A DNA stretch of 64,000 nucleotides from positions 111,616,821 through 111,680,820 of the forward strand of contig NC_035437.2 of the NCBI RefSeq assembly GCF_002127325.2. Direction: 5' to 3'. Of the stretch, positions 1-9,035 are shown piece after piece (the first letter of the stretch is position 1; each line of letters begins with the position of its first letter). The notes beneath the pieces were generated by a model, which worked only from the letters and a program-made list of their open reading frames with translations, was not told the origin of the DNA and ran no database searches. Both the position numbers and the translations under genes were made by a program. Source of the DNA: Helianthus annuus (lineage: Eukaryota > Streptophyta > Magnoliopsida > Asterales > Asteraceae).

Positions 1-544
1 AAATGAATGACCTTGATTAACTAACCACACAATCTTTCAAAACATTTGTATATAACATTCAAAGTTTTCAACATATTCTCCCAAACCAATTCATCATGTT
101 TAGCACTTTGAATTTTGAATATCAGCTCTTCAACATCAGTTGTCGAAAATCTTTTTGAATTTTCAAAATTTTATGCTAAAACACTCCGAAAATCTTTTTG
201 GATTTTTGTTTTTAGAGAAATGCAGTAAAGAAATATATACAATCTAGGTGTATATTGTCTGTATATATTTTTGTGAGTTTGTGTAAGAGGATCATATCAG
301 TTCATGAGACAAATCACTAGCACCATTAAGCTTCTAAACATTTTAAGTTCTAAACGATTCACGTTGATTAACGATATAGTTGTCCTCTTAAGCTCAATCT
401 AAAAGCTTTCGAAATGCTTACCGATACGTTTAAGGTATATTAATTTTGCACTAAGTTCTATGGACCCCACGATCTCAGTATATCCCCTCATCATGCAATA
501 CGCTAACTCAAGTAATGCCTTTAAACTTTCATCAACTGTGATAT
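1..544. other. C1 3' untranslated sequence, no gene seen
   Basis: AT-rich sequence with no sustained open frame on either strand. By position it is the 3' untranslated region of C1, between its PPT-like tracts and the 3' LTR outside the window. No LTR terminus was recognised here. Confidence 0.4.
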
Positions 545-835
545 GTGCGAAAACAAAGCAGAATGTTTAACCATTAACAATCAGGTCGATACTTCCGTAT
601 ACGCAGAGAAAGTCCAATGTTTAAACAAAATAAGAAATGAAAACAAGTTGAAGTTGTTTAGGCTTTAACCACCTGGTCGATACTCCCGTATACGCAGAGG
701 TGATCCAAAGCTTAAACGAAACACCAAAGAAAATAAAGCAGAACGTTTAGGCAGTAACATCCAGGTCGATACTCACGTATACGCAGAGGATGTCCAATGC
801 TTAAACAAAATAAAGAAATAAAACAAGTTTAAATC
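545..835. repeat. About 90-bp tandem repeat, three copies
   Basis: Three imperfect copies are aligned by a core reading GGTCGATACTyyCGTATACG at 584, 675 and 764, giving periods of 91 and 89 bp. Each copy ends in a GTTTAAAC-like or GCTTAAAC stretch. The reverse complement of the core recurs once in the 3' untranslated region of C2 (about 16012-16036), so it is a shared family module that has been triplicated in C1. Confidence 0.75.
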
Positions 836-1257
836 TTTGCAAAATGAAATGCACAATCACAGTGACTTTTCAGCAATTTGTGAAAGTTCACAAACTGACC
901 GGTTTTTATGCCCTTTTAGCATTCAGCGATTACTGAGTAGGTACACAATCACGAAGGACAAAACCAAGTACTATGCTTTCAACCATGTTTCCCACTAGAA
1001 CTAGGCTTTTTCATTTATGTTTGTATCGTTATCGTAAATCTACTAGTCTAGCTGAGCCTATCGTCACATCTTTAGTGAGACCGTTTATCGCTTTTAACAT
1101 CTCATTTCTTTAGCATGCAGTGATAGTCCACTGATTTACTATCATTTCCTCTTTTCTCAACAAAACTCATTTTGATTTTTTTCAATGTTTTTGGCTTTTT
1201 CTGGTTTTATCATGTTTTTGTATTTTCAAATTTTCAAAATTTCTAAAAATTTTCTTA

Positions 1258-1399
1258 CTCCCCCTGAAATCAAAATATGTTTCAATTTTGATTTTCCAGG
1301 AAAATTTGAAAACAATAGACTGTACAAATAACATGACATACTGATGAGAATTGCCTCAATTCGCCATCCACTTGGCATAAACAATCAGAACTCCCCCTG
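1258..1399 (-). other. Two PPT-like tracts of C1
   Basis: On the minus strand GGGGGAG occurs at about 1259-1266 and 1390-1398. Repeated GGGGGAG tracts upstream of the 3' LTR are a known Sirevirus trait, and C2 carries three. They mark the end of the coding part of C1, only about 290 bp beyond its gag stop. Confidence 0.55.
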
Positions 1400-1684
1400 A
1401 CAACAAACTATTTTCCCATTTAGATTTCAAAACACTTAAGTTTATTTTAATCAAAATGGTTTTTCCGGAAAATTAGTTTTGAGTGTCATTTTTACAAATA
1501 TGGGGATTCATCACATTGTTTTCCTTTAATCACTTGTCGAAAAGAGAAATCAAGTACAACTTAATGTCCTTGATTAGTCTTTTGTAATTCGAAATATCAT
1601 AGTTACCAACCTGTGAATTTCTCAAGAAAGATGCTGATACCTGTTCCACACTTACCAACCTGGGAACTCCGGCAAGTCAGGATT

Positions 1685-3859
1685 TTACTTGAACAGATTC
1701 ACCCAAGCCTGACCAGCCTTGGGTTTGACAGTTTTTACCTCACCAAATGGCTCTTCTGGTTTTGACGAACCAGAATCATTGCCTGGATGTGGCTTGTCTG
1801 ACTTTGATGAGTCAGATTCATCGCCAACACGTGGCTCCTTTGCTTCCAAAGAAACAAATTCATCGCCCGGAACTTTTTCTTTCTTTTTTAACCTGTCTGT
1901 CCTCAGATTTGTATCTGATGAACTTAGTTTGCTTGATTTGTCAGTCTTTGATGAGCAAACTGGATTATCAGAAATCTTTTCTGATTTTCTTGTTGTATCC
2001 GAGAACAAAATCCTTTCGAGATACTCTCTCGCCTTCTTCCTTTTCTTCCTCAGTTTGTCTTTCTGCCCTTGTGAAAGCTTTATTTCTTTTCTTGAACTTT
2101 TGGTTCTTGAACTTTCTGTTCTTTGGGCTTGACATTGACTGGTTTCTTTGCCAATTTCTGAGATTCAGCCCTCGATCTTCCTTTTGATCTCATTGGGCAA
2201 TCTCTTGCAATGTGTCCTCTGATATGACATTCATAACACCTTCTCGTTTCAAATCTCTGGCTTTGGCAGTTAACAGAAATGTGTCCCTGATAACCACATG
2301 AGTAACACACTCTGTTATCATACCTATTCTCATTTTCATATCGTACACCATTTTCATACCACACACTTAGATCATAGCATTGAGTTGCCTTGTGGTAGTC
2401 ATTTCTCTTCTTGTATCCTTGATTTGGCATTTGAGCACTGTGGTCAAACCTGCAACACTGATTACCAACTATTTTTGAGTTTTGATTTTTAAATTTTTGT
2501 GATTTTTTATTGTGATTGAATGATTGATCTGATGAGCTTTTATTTTCTTTTTGAAAATTTTCAGATTTTTTATCTTTTTGTTTCTGTTCCACATTCTTCT
2601 TTATGGGTTTTTGCGTTGAGCATTCACCTTTCTCAGTAGAATGTAAAACAGTATTTTTAAACATTTCATTTAATTTCAAAAATGTTTTTTTTTCTTCTTT
2701 TTCTTTTTCATCATCAGATTTGTCATCACAATCTTCAATTTTGACTTTGTCAAAATTTGTGACATTGTCACTTATTGGAACTGAATTGATCGGTTTTGGA
2801 CAAGGATAATTCAATAATTCTGAAGAAATCACAAAACCTTTCAATTTCTTTTCAAGCTCGTCAATTTTATTTCGAGCACATTCAGCTTCCTTTTCAAGTC
2901 GAATGACGATGGGAATTTATTACCTTTTGCTTTTCAATATTGTTCTTGCTAAAAACAGATCTCCCATCTTCAAGAATCTTTATTTGACTTTGAAATTCTT
3001 TTTCAATTTTTAATTTTTCATTTTCAAAACTTTCAATTTTTTCTTTCAAAATTATGTTTTCTGATGTCAAACTGTTCACACCACTCAACAGTTTGACATT
3101 TTCAGACTTCAATTTCTCACAAATTTCTCGCATTTCAAGAATCTGTTTATTATCAGATTCTTTCTCATCCTTCAAGCTTTTGATTTCCAATGTTAAACTC
3201 TCCACATCCTTCAAGAATTTAACATTGTCTGCTGCAGATTTTTCGCATTTTGAGCATACAACTTCATATTTTGAAGTTTCATCTTTCTTGGATTCTTCAA
3301 TCTTTGACGTTCCTGCAAGAAAAATTTTAACCATATCAGCAGGATTCAAATCTTCATTTAAAAAACAACCTCTCTTGTAATCATATTTCATCCTACTTCT
3401 TACATCAAGGCCATTTCTAATTCTTTTCATTATTTCAAAGATTACATCCAAACTTATATTTTCTGAGTTTCTTTCTAATTCCTTTATCAACTCTTTCTTT
3501 TTCTTCTCAATTTCACAATTTTGTGTTCTAAGCTCTCTGATGAAATCTCCTGGACTAAATTTTGAGAACCTAGAATCCTTTTTCACTTTACACACAAATC
3601 CATCCCACTCTAAAGGTAATGCATCTGCAAACTTAGATATCTGTTCAGCGTCTGATATCGTTATGTAATGCATTCTCAAACCTTTAAGTAAATCATCATA
3701 TCGCTTTTCCAGATCATTAAGCTTCTCATGTTTCCTACGCATAAAATATTTAAATCTTTCAACCACAACCTCCTTTGACTCAAGATAACAACCACTATAC
3801 CAATTGTTTGATCTTTCAAGTTTAATGTTTTCCTGTTCGTCAAGCATTTTTAACCACAA
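1685..3859 (-). pseudogene. C1 gag (copia, frameshifted), two CCHC zinc knuckles
   Basis: Three open pieces (3859-2894, 2844-2080, 2008-1685) together make a capsid/nucleocapsid polyprotein. The first piece begins with a helical region like the UBN2/copia gag fold and ends in a long Glu/Lys/Ser coiled coil, about residues 200-310. The second is basic and Ser/Asn-rich and carries two CX2CX4HX4C knuckles (CYSC..H..C and CYEC..H..C) that would bind the element's RNA. The third is acidic and Lys-rich and ends AWVNLFK. C2 gag ends in the matching motif AWVDTMFN. Two frameshifts, near 2850-2890 and near 2010-2080, break the frame. The start at 3859 is the first Met of the piece; the true start may lie further upstream. 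Confidence 0.75.
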
Positions 3860-4222
3860 TTTCTTTGTTAAACGATTGGTTCAAAAAATTATTTTTCACT
3901 CAAATTCCTCAAAATTGCACTTTGTAAATCACCTTGAATCACCTGCAAACACACAAACAAACAAATGATCAGTTTAAACGGACTTACAACAAAACAATGG
4001 GTCGATGATATGCAAACCTGATGAAATATTATAAATGGCCTATTAAGTCAAATAGTTGTTTCTGAAGACATCACATGGGCCGACAAGATTAATTGTTCAT
4101 AAGATTTTGATTGGACCTTTATAAAATCTCACAAAATACAATTTGACCAAACACCCACTAGGCCGACATTTCAAAAAAAATGTAAATTATATTCTCATTG
4201 GGCCTTTGAATCCACTATTGTC
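3860..4222. other. C1 leader, part downstream of the LINE
   Basis: Between gag and the LINE insertion there is no open frame of note. It contains short GGCC-type words (TGGGCC, GGCCGAC) that recur on the far side of the LINE at 6901-7900, which supports both stretches being one leader split by the insertion. Confidence 0.5.
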
Positions 4223-4223
4223 T

Positions 4224-6897
4224 TTTATTTTTTTTTTGAAAGGAAAACTTCATTAAACAACAACCAAACCCGAAAACCGGGCAGGCCAACGAACACCAAA
4301 ACAACCCACTATATAATTACAAATTTACACCAATCCGACCATGAGGTAGGATTGTTCTTAATTCTATTTTTAAACCAAAGGAAGCCTAAAGACCTGACAT
4401 CGCTAAAGATAAGGTTCACCTTCGCATCGATCCCCGAGAAAACGGCCCTGTTCCGGGCCAACCAGAGGCACCAACACGCAACAACAATAATACCATGGAT
4501 AATCGGTCTGACTTTGATTGCAATGCTTCTATCGAGATGAATTTCTAACAGGTCCTTGAAGGAGAACGCAAAGATCGGCGGTAACCGACACCACCTACTA
4601 ATTCTGTGCCACAAATGAACAGCCGTAAAGCACGAAGAAAAAATATGATCAGCCGTCTCGGGCACCTCCTTGCAGAAAGGACACAGACCTTCGCTTACAA
4701 AGATGTTTCTTCTCCGCAAAGCATCCGAAGTCGGAATTCGGTTCATCTCAGCCCTCCAGACAAGAATGTTGCATTTTTTGGGGACCCAAGAACACCATTC
4801 CATCACAAAAAGATTTCTGTTGACAGTAGCCTCATCCAAGATCTTTTTAACCGACTTGACGGAAAACAAACCCGAAGGATCAGACAACCACACCCAATCA
4901 TCCTCCCTATCGGCAACCGAGACTGATGCCAAAGCATCCATCAACTCGTTCAGCTCTCTCCGTTCCTCGTCCAACTCGGGATCGTGTCTCCATAACCAGT
5001 TTCCTTCCACACGATCACGGACACAGCAGGTTTTAACCATCTCGAGCGAATAGAGGCGAGGAAAGACCTCCTTAAGAGGCACATCTTTGAGCCAGGGGTC
5101 AAGCCAAAATAGGATACGGTCTCCCCTGCCCAATTTACCGCAGAAACTCCCCCGAAGACAAAAATTACCGGCCAAAGGTCTGTTGATGACAGAAACGATA
5201 TTGACCCAAACACCTCCTAAGCTCTTTTTAACAGGAAGAAGGGACCAGTCAGAGCCGCCAGAGTGAATAGCGTCCACGACCTTGATCCAAAGACTGTCTT
5301 TCTCCTTTTTGAACCTCCACCCCCATTTGCATAATAAGGCTCTGTTGACATTATCCAGTTTAGATATACCCAAGCCCCCCAACTTGACCGGGATGGCAAG
5401 CCTCTCCCAAGCAACCCAATGGGTTTTTCGAGCCTCACCAGACCCTCCCCACAAGAATTTTTTGATCATACGTTCTAAGTCTTTGATAACCGCGGCCGGA
5501 GCTTTATAGAGCGAGAAGTAATAGTTAGGAAGACTAGCTAAAACTGACCGAATAAGCGTTACTCTCCCGCCGATGGAGAGTAAAGCGGATTTCCATAAGG
5601 CGAGCCTAGATTCGAAAATGTCGTAAACGGGTCTCCAGTTGCCAATACGATTCATATTCTCCCCCACCTTGAGGCCAAGATATTTGAAAGGGAGCGAATC
5701 CGCCTTGCACCCAACGCTATCCGCTACCTGAGACACATCCGACATGTCCACCCCAATTCCAAACAGGCTAGATTTTCCCAAGTTGATTCTCAAACCAAAG
5801 CACACATAAAAACATCTTAAGATTCTCACAACATTGAGAGCATTACCTTTGTCCCAGCCCCCAATGATAAGAGCATCGTCCGCGAAGAACAGGTGAGACA
5901 AAACCGGCCCGTCATTGGGAAGAGAGACGCCCGAGAATATGCCCAGTTCCTTGGCTTTGTCAAGGAGGCACGACAAAGCCTCCATAACCGCCACAAACAA
6001 GAAGGGAGAAATAGGATCGCCCTGCCTCATCCCTTTTCCGCACTTGAACTCGAATGTAGGAGCTCCATTCACTAAGACAGACGCCCTAGCCGAAGAGAGG
6101 ATACCCCAAATCCACTTGCACCATCTCCCCCCGAAGCCCATCTGTCTAAACACATCCACCACAAAACTCCAGTTAATATTGTCATAGGCCTTCTCGAAAT
6201 CAATTTTGAAGAGAAACGCTTTTCGCTTGCTTTTTCTGAGCCATGAGCACACCTCATTGATGATGAGGGGCCCATCCAAGATAAATCTACCTCCCAAAAA
6301 CGCAGACTGATTGATCGAGATAACCGACCCCAGAACCTTCTTGAGTCTGTTGGCTAAGATTTTGGAAATCACTTTATTGACAACCCCGACCAAGCTAATG
6401 GGTCGGTAATCGCCAAGGCCCGAAGGATCTCTAATTTTCGGAATAAGCGCAATGAAAGAGGACCCGCATCCATCGTTAATCTGCCCGGAATCGAAGAAAG
6501 CCGACATAAGGGCCGAGAAATCATTAGCAAAGAGACTCCAGAATTTTTTGAAGAACCGGAAGTTGAATCCGTCCGGGCCGGGAGCCCTATCGTCCCCACA
6601 ATCAAAAACCGCAGCTTTGATTTCATCAACCGAGAACTGATCTTCCAGCGAGGAAGCGTCAGAGGCAGAAATCTTCTTCAAATTATCACAGACTAGACGA
6701 GGCCGAGACGCACAGTCCTCCACAAACTTGGAACGGAAAAACTCAAAGACGCCCTTTTTGACCAGAGAAGGCTTTGAAATCCAGTTACCGTCTAAATTAA
6801 GCCCATGAATCACATTGGACGCTCTCCTGCAGTTGATCATAGAATGAAAGAACTTAGAGTTTTCGTCACCGTCTTTGGCCCACCTGACATGAAGCAC
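4224..6897 (-). mobile_element. 5'-truncated LINE (non-LTR retrotransposon)
   Basis: The minus strand holds the 3' two thirds of a plant L1-type LINE, ending in a poly(A) read as poly(T) at about 4228-4237. It begins directly in the segment just before the RT domain, so the 5' UTR, any ORF1 and the apurinic endonuclease are absent. This is the usual product of incomplete target-primed reverse transcription. I could not find a convincing target-site duplication, so the exact 5' edge (about 6890-6900) is uncertain. Confidence 0.85.
4309..6897 (-). CDS. LINE ORF2 fragment: reverse transcriptase plus zf-RVT domain
   Basis: 862 codons open to a normal stop at 4309. Recognisable parts in order are the pre-RT segment (GDENSKFFHS, about residues 10-20), APGPDGF (about 105), YRPISLVG (about 162), the palm motif DFEKAYD (about 230), RQGDPISPFLF (about 290), the catalytic FADD (about 340), KYLGLKVG (about 405), and a C-terminal zinc-binding zf-RVT region with CPFC and a downstream H/C cluster (about 770-800). 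The family enzyme copies LINE RNA at nicked target DNA. The N-terminal endonuclease is missing, so this piece alone could not start integration. The first Met at 6897 is arbitrary because the gene is truncated. The long open frame points to a fairly recent insertion. Confidence 0.85.
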   Translation of the reverse strand: MLHVRWAKDGDENSKFFHSMINCRRASNVIHGLNLDGNWISKPSLVKKGVFEFFRSKFVEDCASRPRLVCDNLKKISASDASSLEDQFSVDEIKAAVFDCGDDRAPGPDGFNFRFFKKFWSLFANDFSALMSAFFDSGQINDGCGSSFIALIPKIRDPSGLGDYRPISLVGVVNKVISKILANRLKKVLGSVISINQSAFLGGRFILDGPLIINEVCSWLRKSKRKAFLFKIDFEKAYDNINWSFVVDVFRQMGFGGRWCKWIWGILSSARASVLVNGAPTFEFKCGKGMRQGDPISPFLFVAVMEALSCLLDKAKELGIFSGVSLPNDGPVLSHLFFADDALIIGGWDKGNALNVVRILRCFYVCFGLRINLGKSSLFGIGVDMSDVSQVADSVGCKADSLPFKYLGLKVGENMNRIGNWRPVYDIFESRLALWKSALLSIGGRVTLIRSVLASLPNYYFSLYKAPAAVIKDLERMIKKFLWGGSGEARKTHWVAWERLAIPVKLGGLGISKLDNVNRALLCKWGWRFKKEKDSLWIKVVDAIHSGGSDWSLLPVKKSLGGVWVNIVSVINRPLAGNFCLRGSFCGKLGRGDRILFWLDPWLKDVPLKEVFPRLYSLEMVKTCCVRDRVEGNWLWRHDPELDEERRELNELMDALASVSVADREDDWVWLSDPSGLFSVKSVKKILDEATVNRNLFVMEWCSWVPKKCNILVWRAEMNRIPTSDALRRRNIFVSEGLCPFCKEVPETADHIFSSCFTAVHLWHRISRWCRLPPIFAFSFKDLLEIHLDRSIAIKVRPIIHGIIVVACWCLWLARNRAVFSGIDAKVNLIFSDVRSLGFLWFKNRIKNNPTSWSDWCKFVII

Positions 6898-7153
6898 ATG
6901 TAAACCGACAACAACTTTAAATTTGATATGTATGAACTTTGATAGGGCCTCTCAATTGGTGCCTTTTAATGATTTGTGACAATTAATCCTTTTTGACCCC
7001 AAAGTTCACTAACCCGACAACTTTCAATGTATCACAATATCATTCGGCTGTTGATTTTGATCACATGCAAACAATTAATGAAGTTGACTGACAATGTTGA
7101 TAAAGTGAGATCTGAACGAGTTGTGTGTTATAAAACTATTTGTTGATCGATCG

Positions 7154-7395
7154 GTTATGCTACTCGATCAAGACACTTCCTAGTCGATCGAGTGAGCTAC
7201 TCGATTGAAACACTTCCTAGCCGATCGAGTGAGCTACTCGATTGAAACACTTCCTAGCCGATCGAGTGAGCTACTCGATTGAAACACTTCCTAGCCGATC
7301 GAGTGAGCTATTCGATTGAAACACTTCCTAGCCGATCGAGTGAGCTACTCGATTGAAACACTTCCTAGCCGATCGAGTGAGCTACTCGATTGAAG
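7154..7395. repeat. 37-bp minisatellite, about six copies
   Basis: Units start at about 7154 (diverged), 7191, 7228, 7265, 7302, 7339 and 7376 (partial), each with GAGCTACTCGATTGAAACAC followed by TTCCTAGC and CGATCG. Copies from 7191 on are nearly identical, so the array expanded recently. Every unit carries one palindromic CGATCG. Confidence 0.9.
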
Positions 7396-7949
7396 ACACT
7401 ATACAACACGACAAATCTTGTTCGATCGGCTTACACTTCAACAAGGGCACTAAAAGACAAATCTTAGCCGATCGGTTGGCCAATTGAATTATCTCATGCA
7501 ATCTGACAAACTAATGTAATTAATGAATTTCATTACAATCAACAATATAATGGCCGACAACACTCTTGATGATGGCTGACAAAAATTGATTAATAAAGTC
7601 AACCGAATCACGTGACTTGTTCGTTTCAAAGCTGACAATCACTACACGACAAACAGATTTAATTGAACCGCTAAGCTTTAATGGGTCGGTGCATGATGAT
7701 TGGGCCGTTTTAAAATGATTTGTTTATTGAGGATAGTGTCGATGATACATACACACCTGCACAATGATTTCAATTCAAATGCACATGGGCCGTCAAAATG
7801 ATATGATGCATTGATTGGGCCAATGTTTTAGTGGGACGGTGACAGTAACCTCACTTTGATTGGGTCGATTCAGAATCACGTGATATTCTGTTGTTTAATA
7901 AAGATGACAGCTGACTAAGTGTGACGTATTGCTAACCGATTGGTTGCCA

Positions 7950-8330
7950 AGGTCGGTCGATCGAACAGAAAAGCTAGCCGTTCGGCTAGAGTGCTAGCCG
8001 ATTGGATGAATATGGCGGTGGAACGAACTGAAGTCCTAGCCGATCGGCTAGGTCAACAGGTCAAAGACTTAAATGAGTGTCAGTGATGCTACTGTTCGAT
8101 CGGTTACACCAGCCGATCAAGTGACATTTAATCACTGCTGTTCGATCGGTTACGCCAGCCGATCGAGTTGCATATAAAGCTCCTGTTCGATCGATTACGC
8201 CAGCCGATCCAAGTTGTTGTTCGATCGAAGTTGCTGTTTGATTCAAGTTGCTGTTCGATCCAAGTTGCTGTTCGATCGGTTTAACCAGCCGATCGAATGG
8301 TAATGAATACTGCTGTTCGATCGAACAGTA
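7950..8330. repeat. Irregular CGATCG-rich repeats in C1 leader
   Basis: Loose repeats of the form CTGTTCGATCGGTTACrCCA followed by GCCGATC, and of AAGTTGCTGTTCGATC. By eye I count ten CGATCG sites between 7950 and 8330. Spacing is irregular, unlike the 37-bp array. Confidence 0.7.
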
Positions 8331-8628
8331 TATATCAGCTAATGACGAACAATTTCAGCAATATCGAACAAAAAAACGCAGATTTCTCCCAAACGGCTTG
8401 GAATTTTGACCTGAAAATTTGTAGTATTATAGATCATCTGATTACGCACAACATATCAAAAAATCAGCCAATTTGAACCGTAAAAACCCTGTTAATTTCG
8501 CAAAATTCATAGAAAAATGTGAAGAACAAGAAAGTTAAGAAGAATTTGACAAATCTGAAGGATTTTGGCTCTGAATCTGATCAAAACTTGTACGAATCTG
8601 TGCGTTTGATCTTCGCAACCGAGCTCCT

Positions 8629-8640
8629 GCTCTGATACCA
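8629..8640 (-). other. C1 primer binding site (initiator tRNA-Met)
   Basis: The minus strand reads TGGTATCAGAGC two bases after the LTR end. This is the standard plant copia PBS, complementary to the 3' end of initiator tRNA-Met, and it fixes the orientation of C1. Confidence 0.9.
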
Positions 8641-8642
8641 CT

Positions 8643-9035
8643 TGTTGGTCCGGTTTTCGCTCCGAATCGATTGCGTAACGACACGTTCGACGTGCGGAAT
8701 CCGTGAACGTGCGCGACCGAACACACGAGAATGTACTAATGACGTGATTCTATTGATATGATGTCGTGTACAAAGCCGTGAATCACGTGGAGAGACTTTC
8801 TCTCTCTAGACTTTCTCTCTCTAGGATTAGATCTCTAAATATCCAAATGAGCCAAAAGTCTCAAATCTAAACCCTAAGGCTCCTATTTATAGGCCAAGGC
8901 TTATAAGAGATTCCCTCTTATTTACAATAATGCCACCTTGCCTTTTCTCTACTAATTACAACATAAAGCCTAGAATTAAACAGTTTTCAATTACGGACTA
9001 GATTGACGGAGGCGATAGACATAAATGCACTAACA
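8643..9035 (-). repeat. C1 5' LTR (393 bp)
   Basis: Minus-sense termini are TGTTAGTGCAT and GGACCAACA. The PBS lies two bases downstream and the open gag frame of C2 directly upstream. The LTR resembles the C2 LTR in length (404 bp) and at both ends (TGTTGGTGCAT, GGTCCAACA), so the two elements are related. A TATA box lies at 8883-8891. Confidence 0.85.
8883..8891 (-). promoter_or_regulatory. C1 LTR TATA box
   Basis: TATAAATAG on the minus strand inside the LTR, followed by GAGCC and an AAACCCTAA-like stretch. Position and sequence fit the LTR promoter that would drive C1 transcription. Confidence 0.65.

Larger units (their letters stand above)
6898..8628. other. C1 leader, repeat-rich, no gene
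   Basis: About 1.7 kb between the C1 PBS and the LINE. It has no credible coding frame; the short minus-strand frame at 8061-8246 is translated repeat. Its main content is a 37-bp tandem array (7154-7395) and many dispersed copies of the palindrome CGATCG up to about 8330. Confidence 0.6.
1..9035 (-). mobile_element. C1: Ty1/copia (Sirevirus-like) gag-only LTR element, 3' end outside window
   Basis: Read on the minus strand, this holds a 5' LTR (8643-9035), an initiator-Met PBS (8629-8640), a long repeat-rich leader, a gag with two CCHC knuckles (3859-1685), and a 3' untranslated part with GGGGGAG tracts. No protease, integrase, RT or RNase H is found between the gag stop near 1685 and the polypurine-like tracts near 1391, so pol is missing. 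The LTR edge at 9035 abuts the open gag frame of C2, so C1 is inserted in C2; the expected 5-bp target duplication on this side is CTTCA (9036-9040). The other flank and the 3' LTR lie left of base 1. A LINE interrupts the leader. The Sirevirus assignment rests on gag architecture and multiple PPT-like tracts, both known traits of that genus. Confidence 0.75.

Noticed and set aside
4200..6920. Target-site duplication of the LINE
   Set aside because: No repeated flank of useful length could be found next to the poly(A) and at the 5' edge.
7154..7395. Regular direct repeats resembling a CRISPR array
   Set aside because: Units are contiguous 37-bp tandem copies with no unique spacers, in plant retroelement DNA.
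8061..8246. 61-codon minus-strand frame in the C1 leader
   Set aside because: Translates the CGATCG-rich repeats only.
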